A DNA stretch of 64,000 nucleotides, from assembly GCA_017417315.1 (NCBI GenBank), contig JAFPZK010000037.1, positions 1 through 64,000 of the forward strand. Reading direction: 5' to 3'. Below are positions 27,701 to 35,504 of this stretch, piece after piece. A program made the translations under genes and the position numbers. This stretch comes from Bacteroidales bacterium. Lineage in GTDB: Bacteria; Bacteroidota; Bacteroidia; Bacteroidales; UBA3824. Within the stretch, counting starts at the first letter, position 1. Each line of letters begins with the position of its first letter. Below the pieces are notes generated by a model. It was not told where the DNA came from. It did not search any database and was given only the letters and a program-made list of their open reading frames with translations.

Positions 27701-28108
27701 ATGTTTTTCGGACAGACACAAATTAGAGTAAGATACGGTGAAACCGACAAAATGGGATATTGTTATTACGGAAACTATCCCTTATATTACGAACAGGCAA
27801 GAAGCGATGTTTTCAGAGATTGCGGCTGCTCTTACGCCGAACTCGAAAAAAAAGGCTTTATGATGCCTGTTATTTCTATGAACATAAATTACAAAAAACC
27901 AGCATTTTACGATGATTTAATCACAGTAAAGGTTTATGTAAGGGAACGCCCGTCCGTTAAAATGAAATTCGAGTACGAATGTTATAATGAAAAGGGCGAA
28001 CTTTTAAATTCCGGCGAAACGGTTTTATGTTTCGTTAACAAAAAAACGGGCAGACCGTGTATGCCGCCTGATTTTTTTCAGGAAATAATTGACAAGCATT
28101 TTAATTAA
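27701..28108 (+). CDS. YbgC-like acyl-CoA thioesterase (hotdog fold)
   Basis: A 135-aa single hotdog-domain protein. The N-terminus IRVRYGETDKMGYCYYGNYPLYYEQAR, here split as RVRYGETDKMGYCYYG and NYPLYYEQAR, is the 4-hydroxybenzoyl-CoA thioesterase/YbgC signature with the catalytic Asp in ETDKMG near residue 16. Likely hydrolyses acyl-CoA or acyl-ACP thioesters. Followed 6 bp later by clpS, so co-transcribed. Confidence 0.9.
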   Translation: MFFGQTQIRVRYGETDKMGYCYYGNYPLYYEQARSDVFRDCGCSYAELEKKGFMMPVISMNINYKKPAFYDDLITVKVYVRERPSVKMKFEYECYNEKGELLNSGETVLCFVNKKTGRPCMPPDFFQEIIDKHFN

Positions 28109-28114
28109 AAAACT

Positions 28115-28417
28115 ATGGCAAAAGAGCAGACAAAAGTCAGAAACAGAACAAGGGTAAAAACCAATGAACCCAAAAAATACGCCGTCATAATGCACAACGA
28201 TGACGTTACGACGATGGATTTTGTGGTTTATGTCCTCAAAGACATATTTTTCAAAACTCCTGACGATGCCCAAAACCTTATGATGGAAGTTCATACGAAG
28301 GGCAGCGCAAAAGTCGGGGTTTATACATACGATATTGCCGTCAGCAAAGCCTTGAAAACCATGCGGATAGCCGCCGGTAATAATTTCCCGCTAAAATTAA
28401 CGTGGCAGGAAGAATAG
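28115..28417 (+). CDS. clpS: ClpS adaptor (N-end rule)
   Basis: A 100-aa ClpS. After a basic flexible N-terminal extension (residues 1-20), the core begins KKYAVIMHNDDVTTMDFVVY, with the Asn-Asp-Asp motif that binds the alpha-amino group of N-degrons, then MMEVHTKGSAKVGVYTYDIA (His pocket residue). It delivers N-end-rule substrates to ClpA, encoded 52 bp downstream. Confidence 0.95.
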   Translation: MAKEQTKVRNRTRVKTNEPKKYAVIMHNDDVTTMDFVVYVLKDIFFKTPDDAQNLMMEVHTKGSAKVGVYTYDIAVSKALKTMRIAAGNNFPLKLTWQEE

Positions 28418-28469
28418 TTTTTTTTTAAAGAAGTTAACTATTTTAATTTCAGAAGATTTAATTAAAAAG

Positions 28470-30830
28470 ATGTTAAGACAGTCAGCATTTTTACAAACGG
28501 TAGAAAGAAACTGCGTAATAGCCGCCAAAAACCGCAGATTCGAGTTTATAACACCCGAACTCTTTGTCTATTACGGAGTTTTGGGACTCGAACAGTTTGA
28601 AAAAACCTTGGACGAAAGCGGCATTAACGCCGATAAATTCGCCGACGACTTGGAAAAATATATAGATTCCATGGAAACCGTTCCCGAAAACGTCGAATAT
28701 GAAATCGAAGTTTCGGTCAACCTTTTTCACGCAATAAATTTTGCAGACCAACTCGCCGAAAAAACCGGCAAAAAAGAGTGCGACGTACCTCACGTTTTAA
28801 TCGGAATCGCAAATACTCAGGACTGCGAGGCAAACCGCCTTTTGAACAAACATTCAAAGAAAAGCGTTATTGAGTTTATGTCGGCGGTAATAAATAATTT
28901 TACCGAGGATAACGTCGTGATTTCCAGCGTTAAACCCCTCGGCAAAAATGTCGGCAAAACAGAAGTAAAACCGCCTTTCGGAGTAGGTTTTGATTTCGGT
29001 TTCGACGATGACGACGAAGACTCTCAACCGCCGTTAGACTTTACCGAAAACAATTTTATGCCGATGGTTCAGTCGTATACAAAACTTTTGAACGGCGAGA
29101 CCAAAAACTTTAATCCGCTTGTGGGCAGAGAAGACGAAATGGAGAGGACGATTCAGGTTTTGTTGAAAAAACAACGCCACAACGTACTTTACATCGGTGA
29201 ACCCGGAGTCGGCAAAACGGCTATGGTTCACGGTCTTACAAAAAAAATCACCGATAAGGCGGAAGCACTTCCGAAGGATTTGAACTCGGCAAAAATCTAT
29301 CAACTCGAACTCTCCGACATTCTTGCCGGCTCACAGTTCAGAGGCGATTTTGAAAAGCGCATAAAAGGCATTATGGACGAAATTGCCGCCGCAAAAGATT
29401 CCCGTTCAATAGTTTACATCAACGACATTCACAACCTTGTCGGAATGGGAACTGACGGCAGCAACGATGCCGCGTCAATGATGTTAAAATATATGGACAA
29501 AGACAATATCCGTTTTATCGGTGCGACGACTTTCAAAGAGTTTAAACGCTCTTTTGAGAAAAACAGAGCCTTATTAAGACGCTTTCAAATCATTGAAATC
29601 TCCGAGCCTTCGGTGGAAGAAACGGTAAAAATTATTCAAACGTTAAAACCCGTTTACGAAAAATTCCACAAGGTGAAGTTCAAGAAAGACACCATAAAAC
29701 ATGCCGTTGAATTGTCCGTTAAGTACATCAACGACAGAAATTTACCCGAAAAAGCGATTGACCTTTTGGACGAGGCGGGTTCGTATAGGGAAATTCACCC
29801 CGTTTTGGACGAAAATTCTCACCCGAAAAAGGTTCAATCCGTTGATTGTGAACTCATTTCACAAATGCTGACGAAGGTAAAAAAACTCAACAACATTCCA
29901 GACAGCAATGACAATAGTGAGGCTAAAATGTTGGAAAACCTTTCCAAAAACATCAAAAGCCTCATTTACGGTCAGGATACGGCTGTAAATCAAATCGTTG
30001 AAGCGGTTTTGATGTCAAAAGCGGGTTTGTCGGATTCGCAAAAACCTATTGCTTCGTTTCTTTTTATCGGTCAGACGGGTGTCGGCAAAACGGAAATTGC
30101 AAAAGTTTTAGCCAAAGAGTTGAATATGGATTTAGTCCGTTTCGACATGAGCGAATACACTGAAAAACATACGGTTGCAAAACTTATCGGTTCTCCGGCG
30201 GGTTATGTCGGCTATGAAGACGGCGGACTTTTGACCGATGCAATCCGTAAAACGCCGAATTGTGTTCTACTTTTTGACGAAATCGAAAAAGCACATTCTG
30301 ACATTTATAATATAATGCTTCAAATCATGGACTACGCAAGTTTGACGGATAACAGAGGTCAAAAATCGGATTTTAAGCACGTTATAATTATTATGACAAG
30401 TAATGTCGGTGCGGAATATGCTTCGCAACAAACGGTCGGTTTTACGGGCGGAAAAGTCGGCGATGCAATGCTTTCGGCGGCTAAAAAGACGTTTAAACCG
30501 GAATTTATTAACCGTCTCTCGTCAATAGTTGTTTTCAACGATATGAACGAAGAAATGGCGAAAAAGATTCTTAATAAGAAGTTAAGCGAACTTTTTGAAA
30601 GGCTCAAAGATAAGAATATCACGTTATCGCTCAGCGATTTGGCTATGAAAGAACTTCTGAAAAAAGGTTTTTCGCCCAAATACGGAGCGAGGGAAATCGA
30701 CAGGGTTTTGAACTCGATGTTAAATCCTTTGCTGATGAAAGAAATTCTTTTCGGCAAACTAAAAAAAGGCGGACACGCCGAGGTCGATTTCAAAAACGAA
30801 GAATTAGTGCTGATTCCAAGAGGAAAATAA
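28470..30830 (+). CDS. clpA: ATP-dependent Clp protease ATPase subunit ClpA
   Basis: A 786-aa double-AAA+ unfoldase. N-domain (1-150), linker, D1 with Walker A GEPGVGKTAM near 245 and an unusual Walker B-like IVYINDIHNL (Asn-Asp instead of the common Asp-Glu), D2 with GQTGVGKTEIA near 535, Walker B LLFDEIEKAH, and the C-terminal ClpB_D2-small domain. The TVGF loop near 658 is where the ClpP-binding tripeptide lies in ClpA. There is no ClpB-type middle coiled coil. It works with ClpS upstream. The Glu to Asp change in D1 Walker B may weaken hydrolysis there. Confidence 0.93.
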   Translation: MLRQSAFLQTVERNCVIAAKNRRFEFITPELFVYYGVLGLEQFEKTLDESGINADKFADDLEKYIDSMETVPENVEYEIEVSVNLFHAINFADQLAEKTGKKECDVPHVLIGIANTQDCEANRLLNKHSKKSVIEFMSAVINNFTEDNVVISSVKPLGKNVGKTEVKPPFGVGFDFGFDDDDEDSQPPLDFTENNFMPMVQSYTKLLNGETKNFNPLVGREDEMERTIQVLLKKQRHNVLYIGEPGVGKTAMVHGLTKKITDKAEALPKDLNSAKIYQLELSDILAGSQFRGDFEKRIKGIMDEIAAAKDSRSIVYINDIHNLVGMGTDGSNDAASMMLKYMDKDNIRFIGATTFKEFKRSFEKNRALLRRFQIIEISEPSVEETVKIIQTLKPVYEKFHKVKFKKDTIKHAVELSVKYINDRNLPEKAIDLLDEAGSYREIHPVLDENSHPKKVQSVDCELISQMLTKVKKLNNIPDSNDNSEAKMLENLSKNIKSLIYGQDTAVNQIVEAVLMSKAGLSDSQKPIASFLFIGQTGVGKTEIAKVLAKELNMDLVRFDMSEYTEKHTVAKLIGSPAGYVGYEDGGLLTDAIRKTPNCVLLFDEIEKAHSDIYNIMLQIMDYASLTDNRGQKSDFKHVIIIMTSNVGAEYASQQTVGFTGGKVGDAMLSAAKKTFKPEFINRLSSIVVFNDMNEEMAKKILNKKLSELFERLKDKNITLSLSDLAMKELLKKGFSPKYGAREIDRVLNSMLNPLLMKEILFGKLKKGGHAEVDFKNEELVLIPRGK

Positions 30831-30867
30831 AAACGCCTTATTAAGTACATCAAAAAAACAAAAAAAT

Positions 30868-31272
30868 ATGAATCAAACTGAACCAGAAATATATACTGCA
30901 ACGAAATATGCAGAACGCAAAAGCAAACCTTACCGTGGCAATGTCGGCAGGCTGTACGAAAGCCTGCTTGCAATGTCTCAGTTGAAACAAGGTTGGGACG
31001 GTTACAATGCGTTGCCTGTCAACAGACAAGTTATCGACAACATGCACGGCGTATTGGATAATTGTGAGAGCGCACTGTTGCAAGGTTGGCAGATTTTCCC
31101 CGAAATTAACGGCACAATTCTTCTGCAAAACAGCCTCAAACGAGCCGGTATTAATCTTGGGGACAAGACTTTTTCGTATTTTATAATCCGCGGCAACAAT
31201 GTGGACGGCGACGACAATAAGTTGTTTTCTGTTTCACTTGTCTTAACTGTTTTGAAAAAATTAAATGGCTGA
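30868..31272 (+). CDS. Uncharacterised protein, first gene of a two-gene module
   Basis: A 134-aa soluble protein that I do not recognise by function. It has a basic N-terminus, then QLKQGWDGYNALPVNRQVID; a W-D-G-Y-x-A-x-P-I/V motif of this kind occurs in small proteins of unknown role in many accessory regions. The C-terminal part is beta-rich (TFSYFIIRGNN, LFSVSLVLTVLKKL). Its end overlaps the next ORF by 8 nt, so the pair is co-translated. Toxin-antitoxin or phage-related roles are possible, but nothing in the sequence proves either. Confidence 0.6.
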   Translation: MNQTEPEIYTATKYAERKSKPYRGNVGRLYESLLAMSQLKQGWDGYNALPVNRQVIDNMHGVLDNCESALLQGWQIFPEINGTILLQNSLKRAGINLGDKTFSYFIIRGNNVDGDDNKLFSVSLVLTVLKKLNG

Positions 31273-31744
31273 TATTCAGGTTTTACCATTGGTTGATGAC
31301 AATGAAATTGTCGCACGGGTTATCTTTCCGCCGCAAATGATTCAAGGCGGACATATAACACCGGCGGCATTTGTACTCCGCCCGTCAATTAATGAAGAAT
31401 ATTTGTCGGTACTCCGGGTTTCAACACCAAGTTTCAACAAAGACATTAAAAGTATCATCTACGGACGCAAAAGATCTTTCTATGGCTATGCCATCATGAG
31501 AGTTGACGAAATAAATTCGTTGAACCTTTCGGAAAGTGATTTTACTGTGTGCTGTAATACAAGAATAGTTGACAATCAAAAGTATCAATCACATGCCGGA
31601 ATTTTTATTTTGATAAACGGAGAACCAGTCTCAGGTGCAATGTCTTTTGAAAATTTACCTTGCGGTGCTACACAAAACCATCTTTTACTTGCCATACGTT
31701 TTTGTCTGACAGAAATCGCAGACAGAGGACTTATTGCGTTTTAA
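31265..31744 (+). CDS. Uncharacterised protein, second gene of a two-gene module
   Basis: A 159-aa soluble protein translated from an ATG inside the end of the preceding gene. Visible: the DDNEIVARVIFPPQMI start, then ITPAAFVLRPSINEEYLSVLR, a GYAIMRVDEIN core strand and a LLLAIRFCLTEIADRG helix. From memory, proteins with an E-x-x-A-R-F/V-I start and a P-x-A-F segment accompany WDGY-type proteins elsewhere, supporting a conserved two-gene unit, but no function is known to me. Ends immediately before the left 19-bp repeat of the kinase island. Confidence 0.6.
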   Translation: MADIQVLPLVDDNEIVARVIFPPQMIQGGHITPAAFVLRPSINEEYLSVLRVSTPSFNKDIKSIIYGRKRSFYGYAIMRVDEINSLNLSESDFTVCCNTRIVDNQKYQSHAGIFILINGEPVSGAMSFENLPCGATQNHLLLAIRFCLTEIADRGLIAF

Positions 31745-31763
31745 ACACTTTTTCGGGGGAATA
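31745..31763 (+). repeat. Left 19-bp direct repeat of the kinase/caspase island
   Basis: ACACTTTTTCGGGGGAATA, identical to 39016-39034 in the same orientation. It lies between the stop of the two-gene module and the last stop of the seven-gene operon (31770). Confidence 0.8.
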
Positions 31764-31769
31764 CGTCAT

Positions 31770-33008
31770 TCAATAAACCGGAATGTATAGCGGATGTTTT
31801 TGGTTGTATTTAAAAAGAAACGAATCCATAGATTTCCGCTTTTCTCTTTCTGTCAGATTCTTGAATTCAGAGTAAAGTTCTAAATCTCTTTTTTCTAAAA
31901 AATCTTCAAGATTTTTAAAATCGTAGAGGAACGATTTGCCTGTGTGGTAGTCCAAAAGGTAAGAGTCTTGTACTTCTTCGCTGACCCATTCAGAGGTTGT
32001 GTTAATTCCGTCGTTGCTAATTTCGTAACTCGATGTTATTCTAACCTCGATATATTTGCATAAACTGCCAATTTCGATGCGTTCTCCATTTCTGTATGCG
32101 ACTCCGTCTCTGCAATATCCCCAGCGCGTGTCCGCGACTTCTATTTCCTCGCCTGAATCATCAATAATTCTCATCAGTCCTTTTTTAGGCATAATGACCC
32201 TGTCATACGGAATCGGCAGATTTCTGAGAAAATCCTGTTTAGTCCAATAAATGCCCTCGTTAAATTTGAAATCCGGATAATATTCCACTGTGTCAACCGC
32301 ACTGACATTTACATTTACGTTGAGGGTGTCAACGATATGATACAGTTTCTTTCTTATCTCATACTCGTTCATACACAGCAATGTGTCCCAGTTCTTCATT
32401 ATGTCATCCGCTTTGTAAACGGGAAAGTATACCGGATGTTTTGCGTTGTATCTTATAACAAAATTTTCTATTGAGTCTGGACGCTGATTTTTAGGAATTT
32501 TCACAAATTCGTCATAAAGGGATGAATCATTTTTGTTTAAAAACTCGCCGAATTCTTTTTCTGGAAAGTGTTCTCCGTCTGTAAAATGCAAAATCCCGAA
32601 TTTAGGAATAATTATGAGATTAGTAACGCAGTCCAAATGCAAATGACCTTTTTTTCCTAAATTAATGATTAATTTGCCGTTGATTGCATACGCTGCACAG
32701 TATTTCATTCCCGTCCGAAATACAACATCGTTTTCGTCATAATACAGCAACCACTTTTCGCGCAAAACTTTTTCAAGAAACGCAGTATCGTTTGTTTTAT
32801 AATCGCATATAATTCTGTTTGACGGCAACGGAAGATTTCTGTAAACATCATTTCTTTCCAAATAAATTCCGTCGTTAAACTTGAAATTCTTGTCGTATTG
32901 AACAGTATCAATTGCAAAAATTCCTGAATTAAATACCGGTTTGGGTTTTCTTTGTCCGAAAGCCGAAACAGCACAAAACAAAAACAATATTGTCAAAAAG
33001 TTTTTCAT
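31770..33008 (-). CDS. Secreted protein with two internal repeats, unknown function
   Basis: A 412-aa protein with signal peptide (ending AFGQ near residue 19). It consists of two homologous halves of about 190 aa: each starts with DTVQYDKNFKFNDGIY or DTVEYYPDFKFNEGIY, then R(D/N)(V/F)xRNLPxPxxR, and ends FxxRYNAKHPVYFPVY or FLFKYNQKHPLYIPVY. The repeat is not a family I recognise. Its ATG overlaps the PP2C stop by 4 nt, so it is the last, coupled gene of the signalling operon. A periplasmic or surface sensor or target of the cassette is a reasonable guess only. Confidence 0.7.
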   Translation of the reverse strand: MKNFLTILFLFCAVSAFGQRKPKPVFNSGIFAIDTVQYDKNFKFNDGIYLERNDVYRNLPLPSNRIICDYKTNDTAFLEKVLREKWLLYYDENDVVFRTGMKYCAAYAINGKLIINLGKKGHLHLDCVTNLIIIPKFGILHFTDGEHFPEKEFGEFLNKNDSSLYDEFVKIPKNQRPDSIENFVIRYNAKHPVYFPVYKADDIMKNWDTLLCMNEYEIRKKLYHIVDTLNVNVNVSAVDTVEYYPDFKFNEGIYWTKQDFLRNLPIPYDRVIMPKKGLMRIIDDSGEEIEVADTRWGYCRDGVAYRNGERIEIGSLCKYIEVRITSSYEISNDGINTTSEWVSEEVQDSYLLDYHTGKSFLYDFKNLEDFLEKRDLELYSEFKNLTEREKRKSMDSFLFKYNQKHPLYIPVY

Positions 33009-33943
33009 AACTCATTTCTTTTAATGAGCGAAGATACAAAATCTTTTACCGACGACAAAAAATTTTCAGCTTTTTTTTCAGACGGACGATTTTCTGCTAC
33101 CGATTTTTCGGGTTCGGGTTCAATAGTCTGAGTTTCGAGGATTTCATCGTCGCTGTCTTCGTTCTCATAAAGCGAAAGTTTTATTTTGGGAAATTCCAAA
33201 TCTTTGATTTTTAAGAGGATACAAGTGTAGTTATCACGTGTTTTGCCTTTGCATTGTTCTTCAAGTTTTTTGATTTTTTCGTCTTCTGAAATATTTTCCG
33301 CCAAAACTTGACAAAGAATTTCGTCGGTGATATTTTCCAAAATTCCGTCGCTGCAAAGAAAAAAATAATCACCCATACGGACGTTTTCGGAATAAAAATC
33401 CGGCATATCCCTGTCCGAATGTGGCTGCATACATTTTGTAACGATGTTGCGCTTGGGATGAGTACGGGCTTCTTCAGGCGTGATTTGTCCCGTCGCAACA
33501 AGTGCGTTTACGTATGAATGGTCAAAAGTTTTGATTTTTATCGGATTGCCTTTGTCGGAAGGACGGATTTGATAAACGCGGCTGTCGCCGATATATGCAG
33601 TCATAACTCCGTTATTGCCAAAATAGACGAGGGTCAGAGTCGTTCCCATTTTTTTGATTTCGTTTTCTTCTTCATCTTTCGCGTCAAGAGCCTGATATGC
33701 AAACTCTACGGCACGGTTGATGTAATCTTCCGAAACTTCAAAGTTTTCAGTCTTGTTTGTGTGAAAAAAATCCGATAAAGCCCCACAAACTGTTTTTGAG
33801 GCAACCTCACCGTCAGCATGTCCGCCCATGCCGTCGCAAAGTATGAAAAAACGGTTTTCAGGGTCAAGATAAAAATTGTCCTCCTGATTCTCTTTGCGTC
33901 CTATGCCTTGAAATGTCAAAGGCTTATAAAGTTCGATGTTCAT
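33005..33943 (-). CDS. PP2C-family protein Ser/Thr phosphatase
   Basis: A 312-aa PPM phosphatase. All metal-site motifs are present: GRKENQEDNFY near residue 15, ILCDGMGGHADGEVAS near 33, GTTLTLVYF and TAYIGDSRVYQ, LVATGQITPEEARTHP, FFLCSDGILENI and the final Asp in RDNYTCILLKI. An acidic, probably disordered tail follows. I used the ATG at 33941-33943 because the domain begins at once after it; the open frame 40 codons upstream crosses a terminator hairpin. The natural eraser for the kinase encoded in the same operon. Confidence 0.92.
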   Translation of the reverse strand: MNIELYKPLTFQGIGRKENQEDNFYLDPENRFFILCDGMGGHADGEVASKTVCGALSDFFHTNKTENFEVSEDYINRAVEFAYQALDAKDEEENEIKKMGTTLTLVYFGNNGVMTAYIGDSRVYQIRPSDKGNPIKIKTFDHSYVNALVATGQITPEEARTHPKRNIVTKCMQPHSDRDMPDFYSENVRMGDYFFLCSDGILENITDEILCQVLAENISEDEKIKKLEEQCKGKTRDNYTCILLKIKDLEFPKIKLSLYENEDSDDEILETQTIEPEPEKSVAENRPSEKKAENFLSSVKDFVSSLIKRNEL

Positions 33944-33966
33944 AATTGCTCTTTTTTTAAGAAAAA

Positions 33967-33998
33967 CTTGCACCGTAACGGTTTTATTGCGGTGCAAG
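33967..33998 (-). terminator. Intra-operon hairpin between FHA and PP2C genes
   Basis: A 9-bp stem CTTGCACCG (33967-33975) with 33990-33998 and a 14-nt loop; reading leftward, it is followed by TTTTTCTT. It can act as a partial terminator that sets the PP2C and secreted-protein level below the upstream genes. Confidence 0.55.
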
Positions 33999-34007
33999 AG
34001 TGAAAAT

Positions 34008-34631
34008 TTACATTGTGCCTTCCGTATCGTCACCACCGGTTTCTGTGCCATTTGCCGCCTCAAAAATTACTTTCGTCCTGCCCCAAATCATAATGTTGCC
34101 AAAACTCAGGTAAATTACAGAGCCTTTCGGAATTTTCTGACCTTTGACTGTTATGCCGTTTTTGGACGTGTCTTCCATTTTGAAAATGTATCCGCCGCCA
34201 TGCGGCGATTTTTCAACATCAATGCGGGCATGGGCGCGGGACATTTTTTTGTCGGCTGTCTTAATCGGCAAAGTAGGTTTCTTGTTCGGTTCGTACTCTT
34301 TCGCCTCGCGTCCTAAGATATTTGTTCCAAATTCCAGTTTATGTGTCTTGCCGGTTTCTATTTCGCGGATTTGTCCCATGTCGGTAGCAATATCATTTGA
34401 TTTTGTGTATATTTCGGTTTCAAGTTCCTCATTTTCAGTGCCGTCCGTGTCAGGGACGTTGTATCCGCCACCGTGATAATTTTTTGATGAACTTTGCATA
34501 AATTCAGAACCGTAGCCGACATATCCGCAACTTTTGCATGATATTTTTCTTCTTGAAACGTCGCTGCTGCCGTTCAAAAGCAGCGACAAATTCTTTTTGC
34601 ATTTCGGGCATACCAATTTTAATGTCTGCAT
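34008..34631 (-). CDS. Zinc-ribbon plus FHA-domain protein
   Basis: A 207-aa soluble protein. N-terminal ribbon with two Cys pairs (LVCPKCKKN and ISCKSCGY, residues about 8-37), an acidic linker, then an FHA domain (about 95-195): FGTNILGRE, the phosphothreonine-binding SRAHARI and DTSKNGITVKGQKI. FHA domains bind phosphothreonine peptides, so this is a reader of the kinase in the operon. Spaced 18 bp after the EF-hand-loop protein. Confidence 0.88.
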   Translation of the reverse strand: MQTLKLVCPKCKKNLSLLLNGSSDVSRRKISCKSCGYVGYGSEFMQSSSKNYHGGGYNVPDTDGTENEELETEIYTKSNDIATDMGQIREIETGKTHKLEFGTNILGREAKEYEPNKKPTLPIKTADKKMSRAHARIDVEKSPHGGGYIFKMEDTSKNGITVKGQKIPKGSVIYLSFGNIMIWGRTKVIFEAANGTETGGDDTEGTM

Positions 34632-34649
34632 TTTTCTGTTTTTTTAGGG

Positions 34650-35489
34650 TTAAACAAAACTGTCTACATCACCATCGTTGTCGAAATCGGAAAAGTCGGC
34701 AATAGCACCTTCCAAGTATTCCGCTCCGTCTAAATATACTTCAACCGGCTCATCGCAAATACTTGTCAAATCGTTAAGTTCTATGTTCCATTCCGATATG
34801 TCTGCGATGTCGTTTTCGTCCAAGATTCCATTCTCGTCAAGGTCGGTAATCAGCAAATCGAAATGTCCGTCTTGGTTCAAATCAAATAAGACGGCGGGCT
34901 GACCGTTCATATCGAGTTCCGCTATTATCGCCTTTTCGTCTTTGCCGAACTCACAATCCGCCAACTGAATGGAATTTACTTTGACGGGCGGTTCGGGGTC
35001 AACATCAATTTTTGAAGGCGGCTCTTGGTGTCCGTAATACGCTTCATGTTCGATGTGTGCGGCATCATAGTCCACACGCGAATTAAAGTCCGCACGCTCG
35101 GCAGCCGACATGTCATTCCATTCGTTAGCGTAATATGTTCCGTAAACGTGGCCGCGCCATTCAAATACCCCGCCATCGCCTACTTGATGCCGTGCATCGC
35201 TAAACGCCTCAGCGAAAGTCATTTCGTCGCTGACGTGCGCAATCGGGGCAAAAGTGGACGTTTCTAAAATTTCGCCATCAGGTTCGGGTTCGGCAACCAA
35301 TACACCGTCGTCTTCTGCGATGTCGGTTTTTAAAGGCTCTTCGTCGCCTGACGTGTTTTGCGAGAAGGCACTTGAAGTTGCAGCACCCGCAACACCTCCT
35401 CCTGCGGCATAACCGAATTTTGCCGCACCGCCGTTTTTACGGCTGTTCGACCTGCCGGTCGTCTCTGTGCTTGAAGTTTCGTCGCTCAT
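34650..35489 (-). CDS. Acidic protein with EF-hand-like loops, unknown function
   Basis: A 279-aa strongly acidic protein without signal peptide. N-terminus is low-complexity with a short Gly/Ala segment (GYAAGGGVAGAATSS). A central conserved block reads FAEAFSDARHQVG, GGVFEWRGHVYGTYYANEW and NDMSAAERADF (residues about 92-135). The C-terminal third has Ca-binding-type loops DLNQDGHFDLL, DLDENGILDENDI and DFDNDGDVDSF. Fifteen bp after the kinase stop, 18 bp before the FHA gene. Possibly a substrate or scaffold of the kinase; the Thr/Ser-rich N-terminus offers phosphorylation sites. Confidence 0.75.
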   Translation of the reverse strand: MSDETSSTETTGRSNSRKNGGAAKFGYAAGGGVAGAATSSAFSQNTSGDEEPLKTDIAEDDGVLVAEPEPDGEILETSTFAPIAHVSDEMTFAEAFSDARHQVGDGGVFEWRGHVYGTYYANEWNDMSAAERADFNSRVDYDAAHIEHEAYYGHQEPPSKIDVDPEPPVKVNSIQLADCEFGKDEKAIIAELDMNGQPAVLFDLNQDGHFDLLITDLDENGILDENDIADISEWNIELNDLTSICDEPVEVYLDGAEYLEGAIADFSDFDNDGDVDSFV

Positions 35490-35504
35490 AATATTGAGTT
35501 AAGT

